Source: Paulinella micropora (Eukaryota; Cercozoa; Imbricatea; Euglyphida; Paulinellidae). From it: 64,000 nucleotides of DNA. The stretch spans positions 7,501-71,500 of the forward strand of contig WBZZ01003282.1 in NCBI GenBank assembly GCA_019918135.1, read 5' to 3'. A program made the translations under genes and the position numbers. Below, piece after piece: positions 53,331 through 64,000 of this stretch. The notes under the pieces are model-generated. The model was given only the letters and a program-made list of their open reading frames with translations. It had not been told where the DNA came from and searched no databases. Every line of letters starts with the position of its first letter. Position 1 is the first letter of the stretch.

Positions 53331-56300
53331 ACGCCACTGATGATCCGAGCGGTTCCCCCAACACCGACAGCATACCAGAGCTCCCTCCCAGCTTCCCACC
53401 TAAGACGACCCCCCAACTACCTCCCCCTTTCTCTCCCTCTCCCTCCACTCCGTCCTCCTCTGGCATACCTGCCCTGCCCACGCCGACAGATGACCACCTG
53501 GACCAACCCACCCCCGAGGATCCTGGGCCCGCACCCCAAGGCACTCAGCCTGCGAGCAGTGAGAAACGCAAGCAGCCGGCTATCATCGCAGCCCCGCCGA
53601 CCAAGCCTAAAAGGCCCATGGGCCCACCTAGGCATGGGAAGGTAGCGGACCGATCCATACCGCCAGGGACACCAGTGACCCAGCCCACGAAGCCTGACCA
53701 CCGCGAGGAAACCCACACCACACAAGCAGGCCATGACCCGGGCCACGACCGAGGAGCTGAGGCCCCGACCATCTGAGACAGGGCAACTCTGGAGTCTTCC
53801 CGTCCAACCGAAGACGCCTAGGACCCAGCCTCTGCCGCCCGGGGCCCGTAAAACGCGTACAACTCGACCTACAACGTCGGAACACCCTAAGGCAACTACA
53901 ACTCAGCTTGAGGGCCTACCCACGCATCTCGCACCCCACGACGCGGTGCCTGACCCCGTCGAACGACTTGAGTCGGACGCACACGCGAAACAGGAACCAC
54001 CCGACCCAAGCCAACCACTGAAAGCGGAAGGAAACCTTACCATGGCAAAGGCCCCGCCGCAAGACGACCCGGAGGAATCCAAGCAGGGCCCCCCTCTCCC
54101 TCTGACCACCTCCTCTGCCCCGGCCCCTCCGCCCTACTTGCCCACTCCAGCGCAGCCCGCATCGCCTGATCCCCCGTCGGACCAGTGCACACGAAGCCAA
54201 TCAGCGGATCCGCTCCGGACCGCCCAGCCCGTCTTGCCTCTGGAGACCAGAACATCCAAGGAGCATGCACCCCAACCTACGAAACCGGCGAAACCTTCGA
54301 TCCGAGCTACTCCTACGAGGCTGGTAGCCCGACCGGAGCCTGCCCCTTCTCCTCCCACACTACCGACCCAACGAAACCCAAAGGCCGCCCACTCGCTTCG
54401 AATGCCCAGTTGGGACACGTCGGAATCGACCTCTGCTGGCTCAGCCCCGCATCCGACACCCAACATAAACCACGAAACGCCAATAGTACCACCACGATCC
54501 CTCCAGGCTCCAAGGCCCGGGCTAACACCCCGCCCCGCAGATCCACGAAGGAAGCTCCTGAACCCGTGCATCCCACAGTCGGGAGTAAACGGAAACTAAG
54601 CCGTTCCTCCCCGCCCCAGGCAGCCCAATACCCCCCAATCACTCTACCACACTGCCCCCCCCCCCCCCCCCGACGCCCGCTGAGGGGCACCGACTCCCGA
54701 CGACGAACCCCGCCGAGTGTCCCACACCGTCGAAACTCTCTTCCCCCTTCCCTGGTGGAGCTCAGTGCCTTCATCGCGCAAAATTCCACCCTCGGCAAAA
54801 CGAAACACTGCCTCATTACCGACCCCATCCTCTCCTCCTACCAACCGGCCCGATTGCTTGCATCACTGACGCTTTACCACGACCAATCGGCCCATTACGA
54901 ACATGTACTTACCCCCCTGGGCATCCCCACTCAGGAGACCTCTAGCCCACCCAACATACGCTGGTGTCTTATCCTGCTGTCCACGTCCCTAGCCAGAGTC
55001 ACGACAGGCATCCGCAGAGGCGATGCCCCAACCAACTCCACACCACCGACTAAGGATGTACCTCTACTGCAAGTGATGCGATCGTCAGCTCCCATGGACC
55101 ATACCACCTACGCAGCCCTCGATTTCATCCTCAGAGATTGGGTAACAGCCCTGTGGGATTATCCCCTCCGGATCATTTCGCGTCCCCGACTTCCAGGATA
55201 TGCCGAGGTGGAGGTCCTACAGTGGGATGATCAGCACACCTCCTAACCCCGTCAGTACCTGCTGGACTTCATTGCTTCCCCCACGGGTTTCCAGCTGCTC
55301 CTCTCCAAAGACGGCAAAAGCGGTTCCCCACAAACGCCTCTTCAAACGCCCTCGAAAAGACCCCCCATCCCCCTGACTCTGTCGGCCCCGACTGAGCGAG
55401 CATCACCGACGCCTAATCACGCAATACCCCCGGGCCTTTCAGCAACTTTCCCCTCCACCCTGCCCCATACTACCTTCCACCCCCACCCCCGACACTCAAC
55501 CACGGGCCTGCAAGGATACTATAACACCTGGATCCGAGCCGACCCCTCAGACGTCGCCAACAAGGCGTGTTGCACCTCCTACCCCCCCTGATCCCGTTAG
55601 GCTCCAGGATTTCCATGTGGCCCTTACCTACTAAATTTGCTCCAAAACTTTACGCCCACCCAACTCCTGGATCCCTGCGTCATGCTCACCCACTTCCAGA
55701 TCCATTACATCAAACTCCAGGCGGCAGGGCACCACTCCTCCCGACCCAATGTGGGACCGCCGACCCCAATAATAACGCATGACCCCTGGGCGGACGGTAA
55801 AGATTGGGGGACCGTGCTGGCATTCACTATAACCCCCCCCCCCCCCTCTCGGCCTTCTTTTCCCAAATGCCCGCCCCTCCCACGATCCAGACCGCTGCAA
55901 AGCGAGTATGGTTATCCCTCAACCAGAATCTGCTACCCAAGCTCCTGGCTACAAATGTTCCTCCCCGGGCGACTCCCTCACCGCCGTCTGGACAAGGCGC
56001 CCGGGAAACATCTGTATTGACAGCCTCCTCGCTTGCCAAGCGTCAGAAGAAGCGCAGACGATACAACTGAAACCGCGTCGCCAAGGACCTAGCGACACCT
56101 ACCCCGGCGCCCCACACCGCCCCCACTTCCGACAACCGACGTCCCGGTCCCCCTATGCCCGCCCCACCACTGCCTACTGGCCCGAAGGAAGATAATCCAC
56201 TCGCCAGAGCCCTCCCCGATCAGAACGCGGCATCCAGGCGACTCCAGCCACCGTCCAGCATGCCAACCCCCCCACCGCCACTGTGAAATTCTCCACCGGG
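53331..56300 (+). pseudogene. Proline-rich tail of the AlkB/Ulp1 fossil
   Basis: Mostly Pro/Ser/Thr/Arg-rich low complexity (53331-54750 and 55300-56280) with one globular-looking patch at about 54750-55245 (HCLITDPILSSYQPARLLAS ... TTYAALDFILRDWVTALWDY). C-runs at 54656-54670 and 55830-55843. No family is recognised. Confidence 0.35.
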
Positions 56301-56387
56301 CCCAGACTCCCCTGCATCAGGCAAGACAAAGACCCGGTCGCCCATCAAAGCAAATGCCCTGAACATACCCACTGCCACCCGCAAAGA

Positions 56388-57214
56388 TCACCCACGTTGG
56401 TGAAGGCGGAGGAGAGCGAGGGCACAGAGCCGTCGTCGGGCTATCGGGCTGTCGCTTTCTTTTCTTGTGGCGGGGGGGGGCAGAAACTGGGCGTAGCAAA
56501 CGGAGCCCGCTGCGTGGCGGAGCACAAAAGCCGACCTGCTGCGCCAGCCGGCCCCTGCGCTGACGGCCGACATGATGTACACGTCGCCGTGGTCCAGCTG
56601 GACGCTCACCTCTCTGCCTACCGGGTGCCCGCCATACTACCAGTGCCAGTGCAGGCCCATGGCGGCGCCGAGCCTCGCACCAATCACGCCGGCCAGGCCG
56701 TCGTGGCCGTGGCCTTGGCGGCGGTTGTTCGAGTACAGGTTGCTGCGTACTGGACAGTCCCGCGCCTCCGGGATCAGCCCCTCTACCCCGCGCTTCAGCC
56801 GGGCCAGCAACGGCAGCCGCCCGAGCGGCACGGCGCCGTCGGCCTCGCCAAAGGCCAGGGTCTGGCAGTTTTTTTTTGGGGGGGGGGGGGACAGCCGCCG
56901 CGCACCGGGGCGGGCCACTCCAGCGCCAGCAACTCGTCTTGTAGCAGGTTGCTAGGGCCCGCTGGTAACGGCAAACCTAAAGCCATGGACCCCAATTCCA
57001 TGAAACGCCACACGCCACGCCTAATCAACAGCACGCAGGCGTCGCCTTCGAGCGGCCGATCGCCGGGCTCTAGCCCTAGCTCTTCCAGGTCGAGCAAGTA
57101 GGTCTGCCACCTCAACAGCCTGGCCCTGGCCGCGATCGCGCGTATAGTTTTGCCCGTGAAAGAATCAGAGGGGGCCGCGCAGGGCTCGAACGACACGGTC
57201 ACGGTGCGGAACAT
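56388..57214 (-). pseudogene. AlkB-like viral protein, fossil
   Basis: Minus-strand gene with ATG at 57214 (MFRTVTVSFEPC...). The C-terminal half looks like an AlkB-fold protein. SNLYSNNRRQGHGHDGLAGV resembles the 'N-x-Y ... G-x-H-x-D' metal-site block, followed by IGARLGAAM, then LDHGDVYIMS and GWRSRSAFVLRHAAG. I associate the 'GDxYxMS...RHAAG' type of ending with giant-virus and protist AlkB-like proteins, from memory. G/C homopolymer runs fall within the coding stretch, and there are about three interruptions. N-terminal third is unassigned. A nucleic-acid demethylase role is inferred from fold only. Confidence 0.5.
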
Positions 57215-57224
57215 GTAGGGGAGA

Positions 57225-57848
57225 GGAAAAGGAGGATTACTGCTTTTTGGTGTCTGGTCAGTTTTTTTTGCAACCTCCTTTTTTTTAGGTCAAGGTTTTT
57301 TTTTGTAACAGGCGAAAAAAAAGTAGGGGTGTGTGCAGGGAGAAAAAAGGCTTCCAAGGAGGAGTAGCGCACGATCATTCTACCTCTAAAAAAAAGAGCT
57401 TAAGGGGGGGGGGGGGGCGCCCCCCCCCCGTGCCTCTCCAGTTCCGTCGGTTTTTCTTACTTCTTTTTCTGCGCCCCCCCCCCCCCTCCCTACACAAATG
57501 CCAAAGCCGGAAGCGTGCCCCCCCCCCCCCGCCTCCGGCCCCCCCCACCCACCCTCCTGCTCTCTCTCTCTCTACTTTTGTCTTTCTCTGGTTGTTCACG
57601 AGATCTGATTGCCCCCCCCCCCCCCCCCCATCCCTTGCGTACTGTTTCCGTACGGGCTTTTGCCTCCCCCCTCGCCCCCTTTCCTTTTTTGCACTAGTAC
57701 CGTTCTTTCCCTTCATTCCTTTTTTCCCGGGCCCTTCTCCCCCACCCCGCGACCGCCCTTGGTTTTTTGCCTCTCTCGCTTTCTCCCCCCCTTCTCCCAC
57801 CGCCGCTCCTCTACCAACAACAACAACAACAAAAAAAGAGAGTAGCGA
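57225..57848. other. Divergent spacer with poly-C/poly-G runs
   Basis: Between divergent genes at 57214 (minus) and 57849 (plus). It holds T-rich stretches, many C-runs of 8-18 bases and a short G-run facing a C-run (57404-57429) that could pair as a hairpin. A CAA microsatellite lies next to the 57849 start. No gene is seen. Confidence 0.5.
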
Positions 57849-58858
57849 ATGCAGGGCTCGGCCGGTTTGCCCGAGCCCTGCCGTGTCAACTGGGCTGTAC
57901 CGTCAGCCGCGCCTGGCGTGCCCGCCGCACCCCGTTTCGCGCTAGACGCCTCTGCACAGAAGGCGCTGCTGCAAAGGCTCATCTGCACTCCACGGTCGCT
58001 AACGCAAACAGCAGACGACCTGCTGGCCGAGGGCTGGCAGCACTGCCCCGGCGCTGAGCTGGCGATGCTGTGGTGCGTCTTCCACAAGAATCCGCACGGC
58101 ACCCGGAGCGTGTGCACGAGGGGCCGGACGATCGTGTGGGTGCGGGGGAAGCTGCTCGCGGACCTGCTGCTGAGGCTACGCGCCGAGGCCACCGAGTACG
58201 CCACCCACAAGACCAGCGCCGGGCAATGGATGTTTGTGCGCCGGTGCTGGAGCCGCAGGGGGCCTAACGCCAGGGACCGCCTGCGGGACGCTTTCGAACA
58301 GACCACGCGGGCCGTGCACCGCAAAGTGCTGGCCGCGCAAGAGCGGCGCGTGGCCGACGCGCTGCGTCTGTCGCAGGCAATGATTGGCGACCAACTGTCG
58401 CTGCGGCTGGTCCCGCGCGGTGTGCAGCCCGTGCAGGAAATCCCGTTGTTCCTGGACCGCGCAGCGGTGGACCGCGGCCGCGTGCGGCTGTGGCTGCGGC
58501 TGTACCGCTGTGCGGGAGCCGAGCACGCGCTCAACTGGGTACGCGACGACGGCGAGGAGCTGATCGAGGCCACGCCCGCCGACGGGCGCGACAGTGGAGC
58601 GCTGGCCGCGCTGGCAAATGTCGCCGATGTGTCGCCCGCCTCGTACGTCCGTGTGTCGCTCGTGCGCAAGGGCGGCAGCCTGTGCGGGCTGCGCGCCTGT
58701 GCCGGCCCGGGTACTGCGAGGCGGACTGGAGCGGGCTCGACAGCGGCCGCGAACGCTGGTACACGCACGAGCTCGCGCCCTGGTGTATACAATGTCTGCG
58801 CTGGCCCGCGTGCGTCGCCGGGCTGGTCGGGCAGTACCTGGGGCCCGTACATTTCTAG
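57849..58858 (+). pseudogene. Unknown Arg/Ala/Leu-rich viral protein, fossil
   Basis: ATG at 57849 (MQGSAGLPEPCRVNW...). The product is mostly helical and rich in Arg, Ala and Leu. It has a distinct block TIVWVRGKLLADLLLRL, an EYATHKTSAGQWMFVRRCW block and a coiled helix (FEQTTRAVHRKVLAAQERRV). Ends near 58858 with a GPVHF tail. One or two interruptions. There is no signal peptide or membrane helix, unlike its neighbours, so it is probably an internal protein. No family is recognised. Confidence 0.45.
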
Positions 58859-59297
58859 CTCAGGCCATTGGCTTTTGTCCGGGACAGTACTACCCCTCCC
58901 TTTCGATTCACTGTTTTTTTTTCTGTTTGGTGGGGGGGAGGGGGGGGGGGGGGGGAGGGTGAGAGAGAATGCCAAGGGGGAAAGGGGGCGGAAGGGAGAG
59001 GGGGGGGGGGGCGAAAGGGATTTATACGACGTTCCTTTTTCTTTTTCCTGCCACAGCCCTTACCCGCCTACTTTGAAAAAAAAAGGACTGAGAGAGCTGG
59101 TCGTTTTCTAGGGTGGCGCTGTTTTTTTTTTTAGTCTTGGTTGTTTCCTTTTCTAGCTATAAGAAAAAAGGCGCAGAAAAGCAGGAAAAAAAGAAGAGAT
59201 AAGCCAGATTTTGTTTTTCTCGGACCTCCCCCCCCCTCTCTCCCGGCCGCTGTCTTTGATCGTTTTTACAACCAAATAAAAACCCATTGATTCAGAT
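58859..59297. other. Spacer with G-runs and poly-T, possible promoter
   Basis: Contains G-runs (58930-59012), T-runs, and a CAAATAAAAACCC A/T-rich box about 25 bases before the ATG at 59298, which could act as a TATA-like promoter element. Confidence 0.4.
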
Positions 59298-62200
59298 ATG
59301 AGCTTGCTGAGAGACATAACGGTGGTGTGCAACTATGATACCCTCGCAGAGCTACCTTGCTTCTACGCCAGCAAGCAGTTTGCTGATTGTAGAGATGCAG
59401 TCACTTCCTTCACTTTGGCGCAAGGCCTGCGTTATGCAGACTATCACGCAGCCATGCAGGTCACTGACCTGTCGAACAGTGCGCAGGATTACTGGTGTTT
59501 ATGCAAATTGCCGTATTACTTCCCGTACTTTCAGAACCCGGGGGCCTACACATGCAAGCTCCAAAACAACCCCACAGAATTCACGTTTGCTCACTAGAAA
59601 CCAGCACCGGCATCGACTTCAACAAGTATGATCTGACCACGTATTGTAGCAGCCCTGGCAGCATATGCACAAAGATATGCAAGCCTGGCTATTATACTCG
59701 ACAGCAAGACAGCCCATACGCATTATGTCCTTTATTACAGCAGTTCCCATACAGTACGAAACGGGCACCTCTGTACGGATCTTGGATCGCTCGAGACTAT
59801 TGTTACAATGACGATGAGTGCAATCCAGCTAATCAATTAGGCTGGCGTAGTCCGTGCCACCCGCGGGCGATATGCCAGGATACAGACGGCAGCTTCACGT
59901 GCACGTGTAACGCAACGGCCTTCTTAATCAACGATCCTGTGCAGCAGGGCAAGGGTTCCACTGGCTGTGTGGCCATGCCCTGTGTGCCGTACCTCCCAAG
60001 GGGCCCGGAGTACGGCACGCACTGCAACGGGCTGATGCCAGGCGGCTCCTGTACCCTGTTCTGCTCGGCCGGCTACGTTGACAACAACGGCGGTAGAGGG
60101 GTTGTGTACACCTGCCCGCAAGCAGGGCAAGTATTGCCGGCCCGCCGGCCATCATGGGCCGGCTGGTCTGCCGCTTGCTCGCTACGAACGAGCTGCTGAA
60201 TAGCATGGGCAATCTGCAGTTCGAAACACTGCTGATGATTGAAGAAACCAAGCTGCTGTGGGCACAGGCGGACCTCCTGCTGGGCGACTTGGACAGCGAC
60301 GGGACCGACGACGTAGTATTAACGTACGGTAGTACGGCAGACAGCGGGGGGTCTACCTACGTGTTCGTCAGCACCACGAGCGCGGCGGGCGGCGCTGCCC
60401 CGCTTTTCAGACGCCTGAGCGCAAGCCCTCTCCATTGCCGGGCACAGGTTTCACGCGGTGCGCTCTGGGGCGTGACAGATCAAGGCGGCATACTAACAGC
60501 ACGTCGGTGGGGCTGGCCGCCCCCGGAAGCAGACGGGGCGGAGTGGCAGGGGCAGCCCCGGGGCGCGATTTCGGTCCGGGTCGGCAACGGTTGCCTCCTG
60601 AGTCTGGAGCCAGTGGCTACTAGGGAAGACCTCCTGTTCACGTTGTCATCGTGCCCCGCCTTCGGGACCTGGTACCCCGCGACGTCAGGAAAAGCGCCTT
60701 TATTCCAGTATTACCTGTACAACTGGTCTGATACCAGGTGGAGCCCGGTTGCGTTCCCGGGCGCGGCCACAGCGGCTCTCAACCCCGCGTGGGCCACGCC
60801 GCTCCTAGACAACGCAACGAGTGGAATAGCCTTGGCGGGCCAATGTAATCTAAACGTTTGGCTGGAGAATACCTACATTAAGTCGCGGCTGCTGTGGTCA
60901 CCTTCATCGTCTGACAGATTGGTGCAGTGCCTGTCGATCCCGTTCGCTCGATCAGCGTTGGCCGTCACGACGGCCGGCTCTCTGCTACTCGTCTCGACAA
61001 CGCAGGACCCACGCAACGGCACCTTTACGGTCGACGAGATTGCCACCAGCGTCGGACAGGTCCACTACTGCGGCGGGAGCGCCAGGCCGCAGCTGTGGCT
61101 CGTAGTGCTGGACCCGGCGGGGCGGACCGCACGAATACTCGCGCAAAATCCAGTCAACGAACGTGCCGCCTTTGACATCGCCGCCTCGTTGGAATTGCCA
61201 GGCTTGTCCAACAACATCTTCATGCGGGTGGCGTGCCTGAAGTTGCAGCCCGACGAGCGCGAGGACTACAATCTGCTCATCGCGCGGCTGCTGACTGGTC
61301 GGACGTCGCTGAACCAGTCTTCGTTCCTGGTCAGCGTGCAAGTGACACAAACTACGGGCGGCAGCGCGCTGCGGTTGCTGGACCGCTGCGCTTTTGTCAA
61401 ATGTACCGCCAATGCCACGTGCGAGCTGCTCAACACTTGGCCCCGCTGCCGCTGCGCCGCCGGCCTCGTCGGGGACGGCGTGCGCTTCTGTGTCCCGCGC
61501 CCGCCGCTGCGGTCCGGCGGCGGCCTGTACGTGCTGCGCCTCGGCAACCAGAATGTCGCACCGGACGGCGCAGACGGCGTGCTCCCGGTGGTGTGGCGCT
61601 GCCCCCACGGCGCCGACCCGCTGTCGTGGTGCACCGCGCGGCCGTCGTGCACTCTGGAGCCGGGGCTGCCCCAGCCCGCGGTGCCCAGGGCGCCGCACTA
61701 CTACGTCAACTGCCCCGACTGCCGCCTCGAGCTGTGGTACAACACGACCACGACCGGCGACTGCTATTATTTACTCTCAAGCGCCGGGTGGCCCGTGCTA
61801 TCTACGACCGCGACCCGCCTGGAGGCCAGCTTCGTCTGGTCCGTCCTGGGCCCCCCTCCGCGGGGCTACGCAGTTGTCGAACTGTACGGTAGCGGCCGGG
61901 CCGGGCACCTGTGCTACCAGGCGCACGAGCTGCTGCAGAGCTACAGCTGCGCCTTTCCGTTCGTCCTGGGCGAGTCGCCGGAGCCGTCGGTGGTGGTGCT
62001 CGGCGTTGGCGCGCGTAACTTGGCCCTGTGGGCCCGGTTCCTCGCAGATCGCCTGCGAGCTGCAGCCCAACGGCACGCGTTACCGGTGCCGCGCCAACAG
62101 CTCGCGCGCCTTCGTGCTCGGCGGCACGGCCGACGCCAGGATGCTGTCGGCCGACTGCGGGCTGTTTCGCCGGGCGTTCGACCCCACGGTGGACTTCAAC

Positions 62201-64000
62201 TGCAGCTGGCCCCTAGCGCCGGCGCCGGAGCCAGCTTTCTGCGAGATCGCGGCGCACGACCAAATGTGGCGCCTGGCATGCTCCTCTTCGACAGAAACGT
62301 GGTGCGGCCCCGAAGGCTGCGTCGGCTGCCCCTCGGTGGACGTGCAGCTGGCGCGCGCGGAAACGCGCGCGCGCGCCTCGGGTCGGGAGGCGTTCTGGGC
62401 CGGCAGCGACGGCGCGGCGGTTTTGGCCAACTACCCCTGGCTGGCCCAGTCGCCCGGGGGCGTGGCCGAGCTGCTGTGCCAGCAGTGTTTTCCGCCTGAG
62501 ATTGCACCCCTGACAATGCCCCCGACCGTGCTGTTACAGAACTGCCCTTACGCCTGCACCACCGAGGCCTATTCACTACTAGGGGCGGCGCGCTCTTACC
62601 ACGCCCTGCGCTCCACGCAAGACAGCGCGGGGTCGTACTTGTGCTGGTCCCTGACGGACCGGCTGGCCTGGCTTGCGCGCGGCGTAACTCCGGTGGTCGT
62701 GGCCGCGGCCGCCGGCGGCGACTGCCGACAACTGCTGACTTTGCAGCCGAGCGCTGCCGGCCGCCGCAGCGCCTAAACACCAACCCCGCTCCAATTGCGT
62801 CGCAGATCGGGGGCTGTGTCTTCCTTGTGGACTCAGCCGACAACTACGCAGTGCCTGGCCAATTGCCACCGTACTACTGCGCCATTGCACCCGAAGCGCA
62901 GTACGCGCGGAATGTGACTTGGACGTGCGGGGCTACCACCGAACAGTGCGCGCTCACTGCGGCGCAGGGGCCGACCAACGAGACAGGCGCGAGCTGTGCA
63001 GTTGCAGGCTCAAACGACCGTTGCCACCTGCTGCTGCCAGCAGCGGCTAATGCTAGCGCGGCTTGCGCGCGCCTCGTGCGCTACTGCGCACGGGTTCAGC
63101 CAGACCTGGTGCGGCAACAGCTGGTGACGGGTTGGCCCTCAACCGCGGGGTGCAGCGCCGTCCTGCCGGCTTCTGTGGTGCTGGCGTGCCCGCCCGGGCG
63201 CAACGTGAGCTGCGGGGCCGAGCTGTGCCTGGCACAGCTGCCGCCGTTCGTTGACAACGCTGGTTGGTGGCGCTGCGCCGCCGACCACCCTTGGTCCCGG
63301 CCCCCGGGGTGGGGGGCGACGTGCGGGGGGCAACCAGTCTCGTGCAGCGCGACCACAGGAGGACGCTACGTTCGCAGCGGCAGCGGCCGCTGGCGCCTGT
63401 TCAATTGCACGGTGGACTACGCCAAAGCCTTGGCGCTCGGCGCGTGCGGGGCGGTGCTGGCGGCGTGCCCCGCAGAGCTGCCGCACGCGCTGGTGCGCGC
63501 GAACGCCACCAGCGACGGGACCGTGGTGTGGGCGAACGGTTGGCGCTGGTCCTGGCCGCAGGTACAAACGGCGCTGGCCGGCCGCGGGCTCAGCTACTGC
63601 GAGCTGGGCTCGGACGAGGACGTGTTGCGCGCGCCGGTGCCGCCCGCGTGTGCCGCGCGGCCCCAGGGCTTGACGGTCATGGTGCAGTACTGTAGTGCGC
63701 TGCCCGTCCACTGCCTCCCGCAGGACTTTGGCCGGTCGCTGCAGTGCGTGAACGAGTGCGAGCTGATTGGCCAGTGCCAGACGTGGGCCTGAGCTGCGCG
63801 CGTCGTGCTCTGGTCTGACGCAATGGACAGCCGGTGCGGGGCTGGACGTGGGCCTGCTACGGGTAGAGCAGGTCAATTATTTGTCCTCGGCGTTCGACGG
63901 TTCGCCGGCGCTTGCGCCGCTGGGGCTCGGCAATTGGAACACGTCGGCCGTCGTCAACGCGTCGGCCGCCTTCCGTTCGCCGGGGTCGCTGGCCGGGGTT
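59298..64000 (+). pseudogene. Giant Cys-rich ectodomain protein with EGF-like and FG-GAP-like parts, fossil, runs off window
   Basis: Plus-strand coding stretch of at least 4.7 kb. Recognisable parts in order are a Cys-rich N-terminal region, a calcium-binding-EGF-like unit (DDECNPANQL ... CHPRAICQDTDGSFTCTCN), a sushi-like Cys cluster, an FG-GAP/VCBS-type calcium loop (LLLGDLDSDGTDDVVL), a second EGF-like unit (CTANATCELLNTWPRCRCA), then long Cys-, Trp- and Arg-rich repeats with many N-X-T/S sites. There is no clear signal peptide at the first Met. Several interruptions (about four or five). The architecture is that of a surface adhesion glycoprotein; a viral attachment role is inferred. Open at the right edge. 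Confidence 0.6.

Larger units (their letters stand above)
50372..56300 (+). other. Proline-rich multidomain coding fossil with AlkB-like and Ulp1-like parts
   Basis: A 5.9-kb plus-strand stretch with protein-like composition in all of its length, rich in Pro/Thr/Ser. It has an AlkB-like domain near the 5' end and a C48 (Ulp1)-like cysteine protease domain in the middle, followed by long Pro-rich tails. Many short frames, so it is broken in several places. No RT, transposase, helicase or polymerase motif is recognised. It lies between the copia element and viral segment B and resembles neither in GC-run content. It could be part of a retroelement polyprotein or another unknown mobile or viral element. 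Confidence 0.5.
56388..64000. other. Fossil large DNA virus, segment B
   Basis: GC-rich, intronless, tightly packed genes separated by poly-G/poly-C and poly-T spacers, like segment A (8.2-31.2 kb). It carries an AlkB-like gene, an unknown gene and a giant ectodomain gene continuing past the window. Around eight to ten interruptions in all. The left border is between about 56300 and 56390. Confidence 0.6.

Noticed and set aside
53417-54828. Several open frames on the minus strand at 53.4-54.8 kb
   Set aside because: Gly/Arg-rich shadows of the Pro-rich plus-strand coding fossil.
57404-57845. Pro-rich frames upstream of 57849
   Set aside because: Generated by C-runs in the divergent spacer.

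Overview
The window is nuclear DNA of a eukaryote, probably a unicellular protist. The signs are GT-AG introns, two Ty1/copia LTR retrotransposons, long microsatellites and intron minisatellites. I cannot name the species. I see no rRNA, tRNA or CRISPR array. Almost all coding material is fossil: mobile elements, or pieces of a large DNA virus or virus-like genome.

Layout. (1) 110-7679: a minus-strand copia element with paired LTRs and 5-bp target duplications. (2) about 8.2-31.2 kb: fossil segment A of a large DNA virus. It carries a cluster of minus-strand secreted or membrane glycoprotein genes (8.5-18.3 kb), an array of nested palindromes (18.5-19.7 kb), an AlkB-like gene, a small basic protein, a long membrane-anchored protein, a G-rich repeat field, a gene that looks like a herpesvirus/HK97-type capsid maturation protease followed by a scaffold-like gene, and a convergent unknown gene. 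(3) 31.2-37.1 kb: host-type DNA with a decayed spliced gene of a dispersed transposase-like family, a spliced Cys-rich extracellular-type gene, and a large inverted repeat. (4) 37.1-50.4 kb: a second, plus-strand copia element of the same broad lineage. It is split by a 4.6-kb insertion holding a non-LTR reverse transcriptase, an LRR-gene fragment and a long GAA/TTC tract. (5) 50.4-56.3 kb: a plus-strand, proline-rich coding fossil with an AlkB-like domain and a Ulp1 (C48)-like protease domain; its family is unknown to me. (6) 56.4-64.0 kb: fossil segment B, with the same GC-rich style and poly-G/poly-C spacers as segment A. It has another AlkB-like gene, an unknown gene, and a giant Cys-rich ectodomain gene with EGF-like and FG-GAP-like parts that runs off the window.

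How it fits together. Segments A and B share base composition, spacer style and gene type, so they are plausibly parts of one integrated viral genome separated by about 25 kb of host and transposon DNA. The protease-plus-scaffold arrangement points towards the herpesvirus/mirusvirus (HK97-capsid) realm. No polymerase, terminase or major capsid gene can be confirmed here, so that assignment is an inference. Most large viral genes are interrupted. A few shorter ones (19881-20969, 21284-21484, 26952-27686) are open.
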